DNA of 64,000 bases from Thalassia testudinum (taxonomy: Eukaryota; Streptophyta; Magnoliopsida; Alismatales; Hydrocharitaceae): assembly GCA_037157565.1 (NCBI GenBank), contig JAZHRO010000003.1, forward strand, positions 72,046,501 through 72,110,500, written 5' to 3'. A program made the translations under genes and the position numbers. Within the stretch, counting starts at the first letter, position 1. Every line of letters starts with the position of its first letter. Positions 1-10,306 of the stretch are shown here, piece after piece. The notes under the pieces were generated by a model. That model made no database searches, had not been told where the DNA came from, and saw nothing but the letters and a program-made list of their open reading frames with translations.

Positions 1-528
1 GCTTTTCAAAATCCAATCCCTTTTTGCATAGGTCTTCGACTCAAACAATACAACTAAGATTAAACCCTAAAAGAAACTAAACAAGTTTAAACCCTGAAAG
101 ACACATCATCAAAATCTTGCCTGAAAACCATTAGTTGTGCATGCACACACATATTCACCGATCATTAAGGACTCAACCAATCTAAAGGGTCCATCAAATT
201 CTAAGAGCATAATCATCTTAAGCCTAATTAAAACTGAGTAGACATTGGCCATAAGGATTTATTCGCTCTTTGGGACTCAGATTGAGATTGTTTTCAATTA
301 ATTTGCGTCTACTGGTATATCTGATGTCAAGCTATGGGAGTAGCGTCAAACGACCATGGTTGGGGGGTATTAAAGGAACCGAAGGTGCAAGCCAAAGGAA
401 GAACCTTCTCCCCAACCCCTTCCTCTAACTGGTTGGATTGGTCAGAAAAAAGTACACTAAATCGTTTATAATCTTTGGATGGGTTCTGAGAGTCTGTAGA
501 TCTTTAGGATATCCACCTAAGGATAGGT

Positions 529-2050
529 TTGGTTGATTTTACTATAGGGCACCTTTCCTCTTTTTTCCCTCCTACTCCACCATGTATGCTTCCACACCAT
601 ACACACAATTCCAATCCTACCCTCCTACCACTGCCTATCCTTAAAATGATTACTATCCCAACTCGACTTATGACTACGCATCTCTTAGTCAGGATAACTT
701 TGATTGGGGATATGAATTCGGACCTCAGTCTAGGGCTTAACCTTGGACAACAAGAATATGATTATTATCCTTCTCATGCCTACAATGATTATAGATCTCC
801 ACCCTTTGATGACCAAAACAATCCGATCTACAATCAGGAAGGATATGATGATTATAACACCTACCCTCCTGAGTATTCCACTGAATATAGGTCACCACCA
901 TTTTCTGAACAACCCAAAATAACCTACTATCAGGGAGGACCCTGACAACCTCAATATCTTGACTCCCCTAGATTTAACCTGAACCCACCCAACCTTGAAT
1001 AGAACCATTCGATTCAGGTGAACCAGGTCTAAGACAGGGTGTTGGCCAACTTGAGGAACACCATACAATCTTTAGAAGCTTAGCCAACACCATGCACTGA
1101 AGCATTGGAGCCCATGATCAAAATGATTGATGAGCTAAATAGCTCTTTATTGGATTTACTCCAAGATGTTAGGGATAGGGGCTCGGGTGAGTTTCTACTT
1201 GGGAAATTGTCGAGATTGAGGTTGAAATTCGTGGTTGCCCTAGTCCAGTCTTAGGATGATTCTGAAGATGAACCCTCTTTAGGGGAGCCAATGTCTAAAC
1301 CGCTCAGGTGCCTATCTAGGGGGATACATTTTCTAAGACCTGAGATGACCAAGTCAGTCTAGAGCAACCCATTGAGGATGAACCGATTGCTTCACTTGAG
1401 ATGCCTGAGCCAGGGAGCGCGAAAAAATATGTCTCTATGGACCAAGAAATGGCATACAATTTTGAGACATATGGAAATGAGGATCAACAATTCTTTGACT
1501 ATGAGGGTAAAGAATCTTTAAGTGAAGTCTCACTTGAGCTTAAGGAGGAGGATTTTAGTGAGATGAACAGGCTTGAGGAGCATGACGAACCTTTTGATAC
1601 CCCGATTATTTAAGATTATGATCATGCTGGGGCTAACTTGGATGATCCGAATACTAATGATTCAATCAGTAGCCCCATTTCTCAGCCACACCCTGAAGAG
1701 CCGAATTATGATATTCTTGAGATCACCAGACCCAAGTCAATCCTGATTCGATTCAGCCACAATTGTTGGACTTGGGTATTTTAGAAGGGGTGTGCAATGA
1801 TTTGGAGGTCCTGGAAACATTGATTTTGGAGGATAGAATTGTGAAAATGAAAATCTAGGAGGCTAATTATGAGGGAAACACAATTTTAGATCTGAGGGTT
1901 CCCATTGACCTAAAACAACCAACTTCTTACCAGGACCCTTACGATTTCTTCGACATGCAACCTAAGCTTGGAATAACTGATTATCTTTCTGAGCTAAACT
2001 TTAAGTGGACATTTGAACCTAGTGAATCAAATCTACCATTTGTCCAATAA
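529..2050 (+). pseudogene. Decayed Tyr-rich and acidic coding region of element B0
   Basis: The first open part (529-945) contains a Tyr/Pro-rich segment with two copies of a YRSPPF motif. A short heptad-like part follows at about 1030-1190, then an acidic Glu/Asp/Ser-rich part (for example the open stretch 1401-1613 and readable pieces to about 2050), all interrupted by stops and frame changes. It does not show a Retrotrans_gag core, zinc knuckle or any pol motif. An acidic coding region of similar style is present in element A (14870-16186, minus). The function is unknown. I infer that it was once one longer protein of a non-autonomous Athila-like family. Confidence 0.45.
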
Positions 2051-2414
2051 TTTAGTCTTGGGTTGCACACCACCAAACCATAAGCCTGACCTCGCAAGCT
2101 CAAAATTCTTCGATTCTAAGTGATTTTCATCCAGAACTTTAGAACGACTCGACCCTGGGGCATGGGTCTACACCACAACTTGGTCCACATCTGTGGACAT
2201 CCTCTGCTGGTGGGTTTGATAATTAATCTTTTGATTGTGATTCTGACCTGTACTTGTGAATTTTCCATTTCTTCCTTGTCTGTATTTTATGCCTAGCTAA
2301 TGGCACTAAACTTAGCATGTGTGTATACTCGCTTTTCTCTACGGAGCTGACCGGATTTTCACAAAATTTAGGTGATATTCTGTTTACTCCACTCATTTTT
2401 TGTCTTTATTTTTA

Positions 2415-2452
2415 CAATGAGGACATTGCATCATTTAGGCATGCAAGGGTGG
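2415..2452 (+). other. Conserved CAATGAGGACATTG motif plus second polypurine-like tract (B0)
   Basis: CAATGAGGACATTG (2415-2428, arms CAATG/CATTG) is followed by TTTAGGCATGCAAGGGTGG, which resembles the true polypurine tract TAGGCATGGGGGTA at the LTR edge. The same pair of motifs occurs at the equivalent place in elements A, C and D. Confidence 0.6.
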
Positions 2453-2865
2453 ATAATTAATTCTTGAAATCATTTTGTTAACTCCATGGAAATTCTTTAT
2501 TTTTATACTCACTATAAAAATACAAATTCAAAAAGACAGAAAAAGAAAAAAATAGAATTAAGAGAAGAGAACTTAGTCATTAAACGTTATTAACTTTAGG
2601 AAATGATACGATAAGACCTAAATACTTAGACTCTTCAGGTCTTCGAGCTTAATCAACCCAGGTATCCACTAAAATGTGGACTTGGTCTTGAGTCCTCGCC
2701 AAGTAATTTATTCTAATTTGGCCAATAAATTGGGGTGATAAGTACATGACTTATCAACCCGTCCTCTAATTTGAGGGGACTGTAAGTCAAAGCATGTACA
2801 CATTATTTTCACTGACTAACTTTTTAGTGATTTTTACAGAAATTAGGTAGCTAATGAACTTTCTA

Positions 2866-3155
2866 GGGTAGTATGGCTGGCAAGTTGTCGTAGTAATAGC
2901 CCATTGGCCAGTTGTCCAAAGTCCAGCTATATGACCACACTCATTCTACTGCTTTTAGGTAAATCTTAGATTAAGGAAGCCACCTACATAAAAAAGAAAA
3001 AAAAATATTACTCAAAAATAAAAAAATAGAAAGATAGAAAAAAAGAAAAATAAAAATAGAAAAATAAACCATACTTCACCGCACGAGTATGGCTAGCAAG
3101 TTGCCATATGTAACAACCTATTGGATGATTGTCCAAAGCCCAGCTTCCAGAAATG
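2866..3155 (+). repeat. Two-copy diverged repeat in the 3' non-coding region of B0
   Basis: Two related units begin GTATGGCT(G/A)GCAAGTTG, at about 2871 and 3087, and share a 'TTGTCCAAAG.CCAGC' end about 55 bases later. Each can fold on itself (for example CTGGC with GCCAG in the first). They sit between the motif at 2415 and the polypurine tract, the same position as the clearer hairpin arrays of A, C and D. An A-rich low-complexity stretch lies between the units (about 2990-3070). Confidence 0.4.
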
Positions 3156-3677
3156 TGTAAATAATTCCTAAACACTTAGGAAGAAGTAGGGAAGTAGAAT
3201 AAACCAGAGAGATATGCACTAGGTTCGCCCTTGTGTTGACCCCATAAAAAATAAAAAAACTAGGGAGAAAGCTACGGATTAGAGAGATAAACCTTTAGGT
3301 AGAAACTCCTAAGGTCACCTACGGTTGTAGAAACCTGAAGTTTGTTTTAATGGCCACTCAATGAGTGTATCACATTTACAAAGATGCTTAGAACTTAAAG
3401 TGCTTTTCGAGTTTTGGGTGAGTTGCGTAGCCGTAGAAAGCTGCCCTAAAACCCTAAACTCAAAAATCTAAAATAAATTAGAAAAGAAGAATAAAACAAA
3501 TGTATCTTCCTTTTTCAAATAAGGCGAGGACTTGGGCGGTTTGCATTTTAGCAGACACTTGGGTATTGTTGAGTTTTCATAGTTTAGGACCTTTGTTGAA
3601 AATATCTATTGTTAATAAACAACTTAGGCGAAGCGATCGAGTCTTAATTCTATTTTTATACAAAACATGTAGCCTAA

Positions 3678-3714
3678 TTTTGCTACGGACTAGCAAAAGA
3701 TAGGCATGGGGGTA
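3678..3714 (+). other. Pre-PPT stem-loop and polypurine tract of B0
   Basis: TTTTGCTA and TAGCAAAA (3678-3698) form a stem around CGGAC. The purine-rich TAGGCATGGGGGTA follows directly and abuts the LTR start TGATGT at 3715. The polypurine tract primes plus-strand DNA synthesis in this class of element. The same stem-loop/tract pair occurs in C, D and A. Confidence 0.7.
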
Positions 3715-4337
3715 TGATGTAGACACAATTATTGAGTATAAAATGCCTATTCATGCATGTTCCTATGATTAGATTTGCATTTCATATTATAAAAATTGCA
3801 TAGAATGTATCATTCTGCATTTTGAGTACTTGTAAATATTTTTGATTAATTACATCCTCCTTATGGCCAGGAGGGAAGGAGATTTATTTCAAGGCCTCGG
3901 ATTGACAATCCAAATGTATGGATCTGATCAAGACGATGATTAGAGTCCAACGCCTCCGAGATCATCTTGATCAGAATCTCGTAGCACCTTAGGCAGTCGG
4001 AAGAAGATCAATAGTTAGGGGGCAATACGACATCCTTATAGGCTACGGATGAAAAATTCGACCATACGAATGGATCTGGAGCGATGATTGCTGTCTGGCA
4101 ACGTGGAAATCATCTCGATCCGAGCACCGTATCATCCTCTGCAACAGAAAGAAGATGAACAGTCCAAATGGTGCCACGTGGTGCCATCTAGGCTGCCCAA
4201 CACCAGCCAGCGACAACTAGATGGCACCCCCTCGTCATTTTCACCTTCAAATCCTAACCATTAGATCATCATCCAACGGTTAGGAAATCTCCACGTTGCT
4301 GCTGCCAAGACCCTCCTTCTCAACACAAGTGCCAACG

Positions 4338-4390
4338 TAGAACAGTGGTGAAGGAGCACGTTCCCATCGGAGGGGAGTGGGTTCGAATCC
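4338..4390 (+). other. tRNA-like block in U3 of LTR B0 (A-box-like and B-box)
   Basis: An A-box-like TAGAACAGTGGT (4338-4349) is followed 42 bases later by GGTTCGAATCC (4380-4390), an exact match to the Pol III B-box. The spacing is that of a tRNA gene. It is not a functional tRNA: no proper acceptor or anticodon stem can be drawn. The other two B LTRs keep a related pair at the same place. Confidence 0.5.
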
Positions 4391-4668
4391 CTGTAGCCCC
4401 CCCAAATTGAGGATTGGAGGAGCACCGCCGGTTGCACTGCAACACACATGCTTGCACAAGCAACGCGCATAGCCATAGCTACAGGCAGCGAATGCCAGCA
4501 CATGTGGTGCAGCAAAATGCGAGGGGCACAAGTGCGTGATGCGCATTCCAATGGGGGCGAGGGTTGGCACGAATCTTCAATGACAGTTGGGTGGATCTTC
4601 ATCGATGATTGCAACTGCCACTAATGCCCTATGCACAAATTCCTCCTCTTCCTTCCACTATAAAAGGA

Positions 4669-4676
4669 CCTACCCC
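4669..4676 (+). promoter_or_regulatory. TATA box of LTR B0
   Basis: TATAAAAG precedes a pyrimidine-rich stretch, as in the other B LTRs (30392, 44623). It is the probable Pol II promoter, marking the U3/R region. Confidence 0.6.
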
Positions 4677-7437
4677 CCTCCATTCTTCATCATCTCTTCC
4701 TTTCTTCTCCATACCACCTCCATGGCTCTAGAGAGATTGTCCTAAGCTCAGAATGCTCCTCTAGAGTAGAATCATTTATTTTCCCACCTCTCATCCCCAT
4801 TTATGGAGCATCCTGCAGCCATCCTCTCACCTCTTTCGGGAAGAAGATTCTCACTGCGATGACCTCCTACCCTATCCTCCTTCCTCCACCACCGTTCTCC
4901 CTCGTCCCACTCCTCACCACCTTCATCCAGGTGCCATTAGAGCGAGTTGTCCTCTAAGCGACTGTTGAGGGGGACTCTTCTCATCTCCATCTATGTGTAC
5001 TATTTCTAGTATAGGTTTTCTGCTTTCATAGCTATAGGAAACATTTGTTCATCAATATATTGATATTTTCTCTCTCTCTCTCACTCTCTTATATTTTGCA
5101 AGTAGATTAGTTAAATCATGTTTTCATCGATCTGATCTCTTGCTTGATAAAAACACCAAAAGAAATTACAAAAGATAAAAATGACAAAAACAAATAAAAA
5201 GCGAAACGTAGATTTTCTCAAGCCAAATGTTCACCTCCACATGTTCGACTCAAGACTCCATTTCAAGTTTCAGTAATAAATATTATCTGTTTCATAGATT
5301 TTCTTATGAATTAAACTACAACGATGGGTTTTCAAACTCAAATCTTTTTGCGATGAATCTTCGCCCCATCAGTGTCACTTGTTGATGTCATCAAAGTAGC
5401 ACATCAAACAGCTTGATTCATATAGCAAAAAATAAATGATATATAACAATCAATTAGATGGCTTTCTTAATTAGCAATGAACATGTACAATGCTTCTTTT
5501 GTGACTCTTGTCGTCTTCACCTCTCCACTTGTTATCCAATTGCCACTTACTAATTTAATAAAAGTAGGAAATTATCCATGAAAGAAAGCATTAAACTTAC
5601 CTGAGTAAATTCTACAAAAAATTATGTTATGAAGCGAATCCATGTATATTTCCAACAATATGGTGCTCCATACATCTTCACCATTGTTTATTATTATTAT
5701 TATTATTGTTATTAATATTATCATAATGTTTTTGTTGGCAACTCCATGGTTATCTTTGATAATAATAACCATCCAAAAATCATAAACCTCCTTTAGATCT
5801 CTCGAATAGAATTTGATTGATAAATAAGTAAAAATGCGCATATCTATAATGAGCTTGTCTAGTCAAGACCCTGAACAGACCACATTGATCTGGTTTGGAC
5901 CCAAATCTCAAGTTGTAACTAGTTAGAATATGCTCGCACTACATAACAAAGGGCTAAACACCAAAAGTAGCTTCTAAGATAGCATCTTCCCATCTCAACA
6001 AAAAGGTGTCTCAGGTGACATGACTCAATAATGAGGTAGAATGACCACTGAAAATACACACCTAAATCTTCCTAATTTAGCTTGCTAGCTTGCTCGAACT
6101 CACCATTGCTCAACAATAATAATATCTTAGTTTTGAAGATGGAATTCCCATGTATACAACCACAAAAGAGCACTCAAATGTCCTCCATACTACTCTATTT
6201 AACTTTACCTCACTTGTTGCAAAGTGCAGTGGTGGCTTTACTCCCCTCCTCTCAAACTTTTCTTAGTGACCACTCTTCCAATCAATATAAACCAACCAAT
6301 GCTTACTCATCACTTCTAGATAAACATACATAGTACATCCACAATCAAAGCCTCCCTTACATACAGAAACCCACTAATATTCAGGCTCCAACATAATAAG
6401 AAGATATTGATGAGTGCAATCTCAAGAAAATTTGTTCCCCTCGTTATCGTCTATTCACATCTTGGATTTGTCATCAAGTCTAATGGAAATCCGTAAGTCT
6501 ATTGGATCCAAAAAATAGTTGTAATAGCTAAATCCATCAAAGAATAACCCGTTGGGATAGGGAATCAGCAAAAAATTGTGACAAAAGCAATTGAGTTGTA
6601 GAATAATTTTAGGCAACAGCAAATTGGTCAAAAGTAGTGGCAAAAGAATGGGAAGTTAGGGTATTATGGGCAACAGTGGGTTGTTATTCATGATGATGTA
6701 TGCTAAAAAGAAAATTTGTAGCAAGAAAAATATACCATCCTAGTAAATCAATGAAGCCATCTAAAAAGTACCGTTAGGTCCTTTACCTTTTCATCCACTA
6801 AAATTCGATCCTTGTGTTTTCGGCTAGTCATGCAAATGTCTGCCCTAGTTGGAATTAGTGCATCTACTTGTGTCTAATGTTGCATATATTTGTCTCAGGA
6901 GGTAAGCATTAACAAACTATTCCAATGTCAATAGATTGAAATTAAATAAAAATATGTTACCATTTCATTGATAATCCTAACAAACATCTTTGTTCTAGTG
7001 CAATGGGAGTCACGTTTTAGATGATTTTTCCTATTTTTCTCCCACATATTCGAAAGATGCAAGGGCATTCAGGTAAAAAGGAAGTAATGTATTTGTCATA
7101 AAAACATTGAGAAAAGTACAAATTAATTACATCAAGACAATCCCTAATGTTCATCACTAAGCCAAATATGTGCAAGTGTAAGAAATTATTATGTTTCAAT
7201 CAGAGGATCTTCAACTATATCCAAAATTTCTTTTGAGGATTACCTTTTGTCAAATTCTTTGCTCTTAATTTCATTCCTCCTTGTCCTCCATTTTGTAGCA
7301 GCACTACACATTGCATAGTTTTTTTTTTTCATTCCAACATGGCCAAAACACATTCTTCTCCAACAAAACTTATAATATTATTGGAAATACTTTCATTAAC
7401 AAGGAAGTTAACAAAAGAGATGAACTATGACTACCTC

Positions 7438-7746
7438 TTAAATTTGAATGGCCTCTCTAATTTCTCTCTTATATTGATGTTCCATGCACATCCTACTAGC
7501 ATATCCTATTGGTTTTACGCCATCTTCCAACACTCGAATTTCATTCAATAAGGTTGGTCCTCTCATATTGTTTGATTGCCATAAAGCTATTCCTATCACA
7601 ATAAAGAGGAAAATGTAGGTTAAGTAAAAAAGTAGATTAGCATCGTATATATTTTTCTTCAAAAGAATTTGAGAAAAGGATTCTAAATGCACACCAAAAG
7701 TTAAAAATACAAATTGACCTAACTTTGAGACATCTTTCGATGACAC
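7438..7746 (-). pseudogene. Possible plant En/Spm (CACTA)-type transposase remnant
   Basis: The C-terminal half of this open stretch contains NMRGPTLLNEIRVLEDG. This recalls the RGPT-containing segment of the plant Ptta/En/Spm transposase-associated family. The N-terminal half is hydrophobic and looks like translated intron, with a possible acceptor near 7585. The match rests on one short motif recalled from the family, so the call is weak. Confidence 0.2.
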
Positions 7747-8603
7747 TTGGATGCAACACTTGGTGATGAGATAGAAGTTGATATGTCATCATCAAATTGC
7801 TCCCTTTCAATTGCAAGTTTTTTTCCTTTTCATGTATCAACCACTTTATAGTTCCCTTTCCTCCCAGCTTACCTAAGAAAGAAAAGAAAAAGAATCATCA
7901 AAATACACATAACCATTACGATGTAAACTTCGCAATAGCCCTACATGCTGATTCAAGATCAAATTTCTAAAGCATAGACTTATGGAAATTTTATGTATAT
8001 GAGAAACCCATACATCATGAAAAAAAATTGAAAACACATCATGAACAAATATGTACGAAGTAATGATCTGGAATAAAGAGCTATAGGAAAAACAACAATT
8101 GTCCTTGTGAATGTAAAGATGAAGGATTCATGTACCAAATTGCTAGTTTGAGCATGTGCCTCATCTCTTCCAAATTGCAACATCATTCCTACAACAAGGT
8201 GTTTACAAGGGAAGTAGAAATTTTTGCGATACCCATGTTGATTTCTAGCATTGCAATTCTAGGCTTTCGTTTAGGCATGGCAATTTGTTCCTGAGTGCAT
8301 TGCCTTTATTGTTAGATTAATTGGATTATTTACACAAAAATGTTAAGATTCAAAAATATGCCTTCCAATTCTATTTATTGCATCCTAACATTTACAAGTT
8401 ACAACCCGAAATGTGGCTTAATCATAGATAACTAAAGATTGCAATTGCAGGTTAATTCTAAATAGAAACTAGGTTTATAGGTAAACCACAAACCACAAGA
8501 AATTCACATAATGGGTGACATGTTTTTTAGAAAAGACATAGCAAGAGAACTTATAGAGCCACATCAACTCAATTCATCTTTCTTCTCTCTCACCCCTTCT
8601 CCT

Positions 8604-8820
8604 ACTAGAACAAAAATGACCTAATGTGATGTTTATTTAACATCACTACAAGTGAAATAAATGTCACCATAAGTTTTTGCAGATGTTAAAAATATGTCAC
8701 CATAAACGTCTCCTTGGGTGTGTCATTTTATGTCTATATCGATGTCAAAAATTAAACATCACCTAAAATATTTCTGCTAATGTTAAATAAATGTTGACTA
8801 TAACAAATATGGGTGGATTA
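8604..8820 (+). repeat. Possible CACTA-like terminal/subterminal repeats
   Basis: CTACTAGAACAAAAATGAC at 8604 is followed by several short repeats of ATGTCACCATAA, AACATCAC and ATGTTAAA type, in both orientations, over about 200 bases. That is the texture of CACTA subterminal regions. The terminal C-A-C-T-A is imperfect and no partner terminus was found, so this is a weak call. Confidence 0.2.
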
Positions 8821-9416
8821 AAATACCATCTCTTACCATATTTTTTTATTTTTTACCAAGTATGGGAAACAATGGAGGCAACCATCAGTAAACCCCCTCC
8901 TGGTCTAAGTCTTCTTCCAATGATAAACACGCCAAAGTATAGGTGGAAACTAAAAGCCTTACCTTCGCTAGTGTTGAAATAAGGATCATGCCTTGGTGTG
9001 AACTCCAAATTTGCTAAATATATTAAAAATCTAGGTGGCAACAATTTTTTTTTAAAGACAAGCCAGTTCACACCTACAAAAGAAAAATAGTCATGATACA
9101 AGATAAAGCGTGCATGAGAGTGAAGAACCCTAAATGAAATAAGCCATTCTCGCAAATGTGGGATATAGCAATCAACACGGACTTGAACTTTTCAACCTTC
9201 AGTAACATCTTTTCAAGGATCATTTTAAGAGTTCAAAGTGAGTTTTAGAAGGTAGATGGAAAGGATATTTATGTTTAGATGACATCCCTTATATCTGATT
9301 AACATGTCATAATCGAGGAGAACTTAGCACGGGAGGGGTTGAAGAAGCACAAGAACCCTGCAGATGTCTTGTTGTTGCTTTATGCTGAATAGGGAGGAAA
9401 AATCAGTTCCAACTTA

Positions 9417-10224
9417 CTAGTAACCCTTGCCAAATTCCCTCTTAGGCACTTCTCTAATCTCATCACCAGCGTCTTTAAAAATGTCAGAAGTCTAAAGGGT
9501 CAATTTGTCTCTGAGAAGTTGCATGATCAATGTGTTGTCCTTGTAGGATTCCTCAACCAATGTATTTTTGTCCTTATATGATTCCTCAACCAATGTATCC
9601 AACTTAGCAAAGGCCTTGTCGAAAGCTTGCTTTGCAAGGCTATAGGTTTTATCTGACAATTTCAAGATCTCATAATACAAGATCATGAAGTTATGAGCAG
9701 GCCTCAACCAGGTTGGGTGTGCGGATGCAAGCTCCACCAGAGCAATATCCTACGCAGACTTGTACATTGACAGTGTGTTATCCGTAGCCTCCTTCCTCTC
9801 CCCTCTAGTCTTGAACTCCACAAGGTACTTATGGTAGTAACCTTTCATCTTGGGATAGAAGACCTTGGACTTGGGGGAAATGGTGAAGGAGATGAGGGAG
9901 GATCAAGGACCTTAAGGATGCTATCGCAGATCTTGGTGAGCTTAGCCTCAATATTCATCCTGTAGTCCTTGATGAGTGCCATGTGCTCCTCGTTCCCTCA
10001 GCTCTCCTTCTTCTCAATGGAGGACATAATCCTCCAAGAGTTCCTCCTTGCCCAAATCATTTTCTTCTATGCCACTAACAAGAGGTTCTTGTCATCTCCA
10101 CGATGAGTTCCTTTGCCTTCATCACACTCTCCACCTTCTCCATGATCTCTATCATCTCCTCGTATCTCTTTGCTTGCTCCATCACCTTCTTTAGGTGCAC
10201 GTTCTCCTCACTAGACAACTCCAT
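9417..10224 (-). pseudogene. 14-3-3 (GF14) protein retropseudogene
   Basis: Read on the minus strand from ATG at 10224, the product follows a plant 14-3-3 protein from end to end: EENVHLKKVMEQAKRYEEM near the start, RRNSWRIMSSIEKKES in the second helix region, [19 protein letters not shown] in the C-terminal half, then [12 protein letters not shown] and a TSDI..DAGDEI tail, ending at TAG (9417-9419). 14-3-3 proteins are dimeric phosphoserine/phosphothreonine-binding adaptors. Plant genes for them normally have several introns, but this copy runs through without any, which points to a retrocopy. It is dead: several in-frame stops (for example at VA*KK, KES*GN, SA*DI, TL*TSDI) and a frame change near the middle. 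A 12-residue in-frame duplication (LVEESYKD...) lies near 9535-9600. No poly(A) tail or target duplication is recognisable. Confidence 0.85.
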
Positions 10225-10306
10225 CGGAGAATCTTTGATCACACACCTACTTAAAAGGGGCGATCTCCACCTTTGGTGGGTGTGAGGTATATTTTGCTTT
10301 GGTTGC

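Larger units (their letters stand above)
1..5371 (+). mobile_element. Athila-like non-autonomous LTR element B0, 3' portion (5' end outside window)
   Basis: The stretch reads as leader, a decayed coding region, a long 3' non-coding region, a polypurine tract at about 3700-3714 and a 3' LTR starting TGATGTAG at 3715. The leader at about 120-360 resembles the leader of the gag region inside element C at about 46140-46390 (shared 'GTTGTGCATGCACACAC' and 'GAGTAGAC.TTGGCC'). No reverse transcriptase, integrase or RNase H motif is visible, so the element appears non-autonomous. Its LTR is related to those at 29178 and 43601. The 5' LTR and target duplication lie upstream of the window. Confidence 0.75.
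3715..5371 (+). repeat. 3' LTR of B0
   Basis: It begins TGATGTAGACAC right after the polypurine tract and ends near CCCCATCA at 5371. It is related in order and sequence to the LTRs at 29178-31065 and 43601-45379: the 'CCTCGGATTGA..ATCCAA' block, the tRNA-like block, TATAAAAG, and the 'GGTTTTC(C)AAA(C)TCAAA' block near the 3' end. The right edge is uncertain by a few bases because the upstream copy is not in the window. Confidence 0.7.
5372..9416. other. AT-rich region without an identifiable LTR element or intact gene
   Basis: No family LTR, PBS or polypurine tract is visible here. It contains a short TTA microsatellite (about 5688-5720) and several short minus-strand open stretches. A few splice-like signals read on the minus strand (for example the complement of CAG|GTAAGT near 5598-5606). 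The 3' flank of the 14-3-3 pseudogene ends it. It may be old intergenic DNA with remnants of a DNA transposon. I could not assign any gene. Confidence 0.4.

Noticed and set aside
4331..4405. A genuine tRNA gene
   Set aside because: The B-box is perfect but acceptor and anticodon stems do not form, and the segment diverges strongly between LTR copies.
4261..4614. Two overlapping minus-strand ORFs in LTR B0
   Set aside because: They lie antisense across the tRNA-like block of an LTR, have no family motif, and are not open in B2 or B3.
5688..5720. TTA microsatellite as a functional element
   Set aside because: Ordinary short simple repeat in AT-rich DNA.
6985..7002. Second CACTA terminus (TTTGTTCTAGTG)
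   Set aside because: The orientation puts its element body to the left, so it cannot pair with the candidate end at 8604; it could equally be a splice acceptor.
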